Source: an uncultured Oscillospiraceae bacterium
GTDB lineage: Bacteria > Bacillota > Clostridia > Oscillospirales > Oscillospiraceae
Direction of reading: 5' to 3'
NCBI GenBank assembly: GCA_947626905.1
Contig: CANQUE010000002.1
Span: 59,571-123,570 of the forward strand
Length of the DNA stretch: 64,000 bases
The number at the start of each line of letters is the position of its first letter. The first letter of the stretch is position 1. The notes under the pieces are model-generated. The model worked only from the letters and a program-made list of their open reading frames with translations, was not told where the DNA came from and did not search any database. Shown piece by piece: positions 62,761 through 64,000 of this stretch. The translations under genes and the position numbers were made by a program.

Positions 62761-63573
62761 TCAGAAGACCGCGACCGTGCCGCCGCCGTAGGTGTTGTTG
62801 ATGTAGTCCCGCACAGCGTCGGACTGCAGGGCCTTCAGCAGGGCCTGGATGGCCTCGTTGTTCTCGTTGCCCTCCTTGACGGCTATGATGTTGGCGTAGG
62901 TCTGGGCGCTATCGCCGGAGGCGTCCTCCACAGCCAGCGCGTCCTCGGCGGCGTTCAGGCCGCCCTGCAGGGCGTAGTTGCCGTTGATGACGGCCACGTC
63001 CACGTCGGGCAGCACGTTGGTCAGCTGGGCAGCCTCCAGCTCCTGGATGTCCAGGTTCTTGGGATTGTCCACGATGTCGTGCTTGGTGGCGTTGGAGGAG
63101 GCGTCGATGCCGTCAGCCAGGGTGATCAGGCCCTCCTGCTGGAGCAGCAGCAGCGCGCGGGTCTCGTTGGAGCCGTCGTTGGGCACGGCCACGGTGGCTC
63201 CGTCAGGCAGCGCGTCCAGCGACGCGGTCTTGCCCGGATAGATGCCGAAGGGCTCATAGTGAATGGCTCCCACGCTCACAAGATGGGTGCCGTTGTCCGC
63301 GTTGAAGGTGTTCATGTAGGGGGTGTGCTGGAAGTAGTTGGCGTCCAGGTCGCCGGACTCAACGGCCTCGTTGGGCTGGACATAGTCGGTGTACTCCACG
63401 ATCTCCAGCTTGATGCCCTGCTCGGCCAGCACATCCTTCACCTGGGCCAGGATCTCGGCGTGGGGCGTGGGGGAAGCTCCGACCTTGAGGACGGTCTCCT
63501 TGGAGCCGCCGCAGCCGGACAGGACGCCCAGGCACAGGACCAGGGCCAGAATGATGGCAAGAGTCTTCTTCAT
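62761..63573 (-). CDS. metQ: Methionine ABC transporter substrate-binding lipoprotein MetQ
   Basis: A 270-residue NlpA-family lipoprotein (lipobox GVLSGCGGSK, Cys about residue 21). KVGASPTPHAEILAQVKDVLAEQG and YTDYVQPNEAVESGDLDANYFQHTPYMN (described by outline, residues about 31-88) are typical of MetQ, with conserved NGNYALQGGL near 200. It imports methionine with MetN and MetI. It follows the metI gene by 37 bases on the minus strand, the usual order metN-metI-metQ. Confidence 0.94.
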   Translation of the reverse strand: MKKTLAIILALVLCLGVLSGCGGSKETVLKVGASPTPHAEILAQVKDVLAEQGIKLEIVEYTDYVQPNEAVESGDLDANYFQHTPYMNTFNADNGTHLVSVGAIHYEPFGIYPGKTASLDALPDGATVAVPNDGSNETRALLLLQQEGLITLADGIDASSNATKHDIVDNPKNLDIQELEAAQLTNVLPDVDVAVINGNYALQGGLNAAEDALAVEDASGDSAQTYANIIAVKEGNENNEAIQALLKALQSDAVRDYINNTYGGGTVAVF

Positions 63574-63610
63574 GGTTTTTTCTCCTTTTGAAAAAATAGA
63601 TTCCTATGGT

Positions 63611-64000
63611 TCACCGGATGCGTTTGTCGCTCCGTTTGGTGATGAAGTTGCCGGTGCTCTGGAAGATCTGCACCAGGACGATGAGCAGGATGACCATGAC
63701 CCACATGACCAGTTCCCGCCGGCGGTAATAGCCGTAGTTGATGGCGATGGCGCCGAGGCCTCCGCCGCCCAGCACGCCCGCCATAGCGCCGTAGCCGAAG
63801 ATGGTGATGAGCGCCACGGTCACGTTGGAGATGAGGGCGGGCTTGGCCTCTGGGAGCATCACCTTGCACACGATCTGCATGGGACTGGCGCCCATAGCCT
63901 GGGCCGCCTCGATCACCCCCTGATCCACTTCCCGGATGGATGTCTCCACCAGCCGGGCCACGAAAGGAAACGCCGCGATGGTCAGCGGCACGATGATGGC
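63611..64000 (-). CDS. metI: Methionine ABC transporter permease MetI, 3' part (runs off window)
   Basis: The visible 129 codons carry the EAA loop, EAAQAMGASPMQIVCKVMLPEA, in which the permease contacts the ATPase MetN, and FGYGAMAGVLGGGGLGAIAINYGYYRR, both typical of MetI. The frame is open through position 64000, so the start and the first membrane helices lie beyond the window; an S-box riboswitch and metN may too. Confidence 0.92.
   Translation of the reverse strand, partial: AIIVPLTIAAFPFVARLVETSIREVDQGVIEAAQAMGASPMQIVCKVMLPEAKPALISNVTVALITIFGYGAMAGVLGGGGLGAIAINYGYYRRRELVMWVMVILLIVLVQIFQSTGNFITKRSDKRIR

Overview
The window looks like chromosome from a GC-rich anaerobic Firmicute, most likely a gut Clostridia of the Oscillospiraceae type (inference). 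The signs are sporulation/division-type FtsK/SpoIIIE, rubrerythrin, a Stickland-type glycine reductase with selenocysteine machinery, a Bce-type peptide-resistance module, Firmicute-style AGGAGG ribosome binding sites and sigma-A promoters. I saw no rRNA, tRNA, insertion sequence, prophage or CRISPR array.

Layout. 1-4.8 kb (minus): uppP, ftsK/spoIIIE, mrnC and the 5' part of rqcH, tightly packed or overlapping. 5-10.5 kb: rubrerythrin, a PfkB sugar kinase, two MATE exporters, an SGNH hydrolase. 10.5-20.8 kb (minus): a selenium/glycine-reductase island read as trxB, trxA, grdA, grdC, grdD, selD, selA, selB, lysR. Two of its genes, grdA and selD, contain an in-frame UGA that encodes selenocysteine; a standard ORF search truncates both. 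The substrate-binding protein B genes (grdE, grdB) are absent. Divergently, yedF and a GT4 glycosyltransferase follow. 22.9-35.5 kb: a secreted NlpC/P60-like protein, M20 amidohydrolase plus MFS transporter, a HerA-like ATPase, and several lipoprotein/secreted enzymes (DUF4358-like, serpin, M1 peptidase), a zinc dehydrogenase and an SLC13-like permease. 35.7-38 kb: a three-gene membrane-lipid operon (MGDG-synthase-like glycosyltransferase, CrtO-like acyltransferase, PAP2). 38-43.9 kb: a C69 dipeptidase and a transketolase-N/-C, SCP2-like, iron alcohol dehydrogenase operon preceded by a tandem array of hairpin repeats. 44-49.2 kb: BceRS-BceAB with an accessory lipoprotein. 49.2-57.7 kb: M16C peptidase, inorganic pyrophosphatase and a BMP/nucleoside-type ABC importer. 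57.8-64 kb: an isochorismatase-like hydrolase, an ATP-grasp enzyme, pgsA, gluQ (apparently leaderless), galactokinase, metQ and part of metI.

How it works together. The selenium island supplies the shared parts of glycine/sarcosine/betaine reductase: the electron feed (TrxB/TrxA), selenoprotein A, the acetyl-phosphate-forming protein C (GrdC/GrdD) and the whole Sec pathway except tRNA-Sec. SelD itself needs Sec, so selenophosphate synthesis depends on its own product. Substrate-specific B components must be encoded elsewhere if the system is used. Many intergenic regions carry clear -35/-10 pairs and strong hairpins, so transcription units can be drawn with fair confidence. All functional calls rest on motif recognition by eye; no database search was run.
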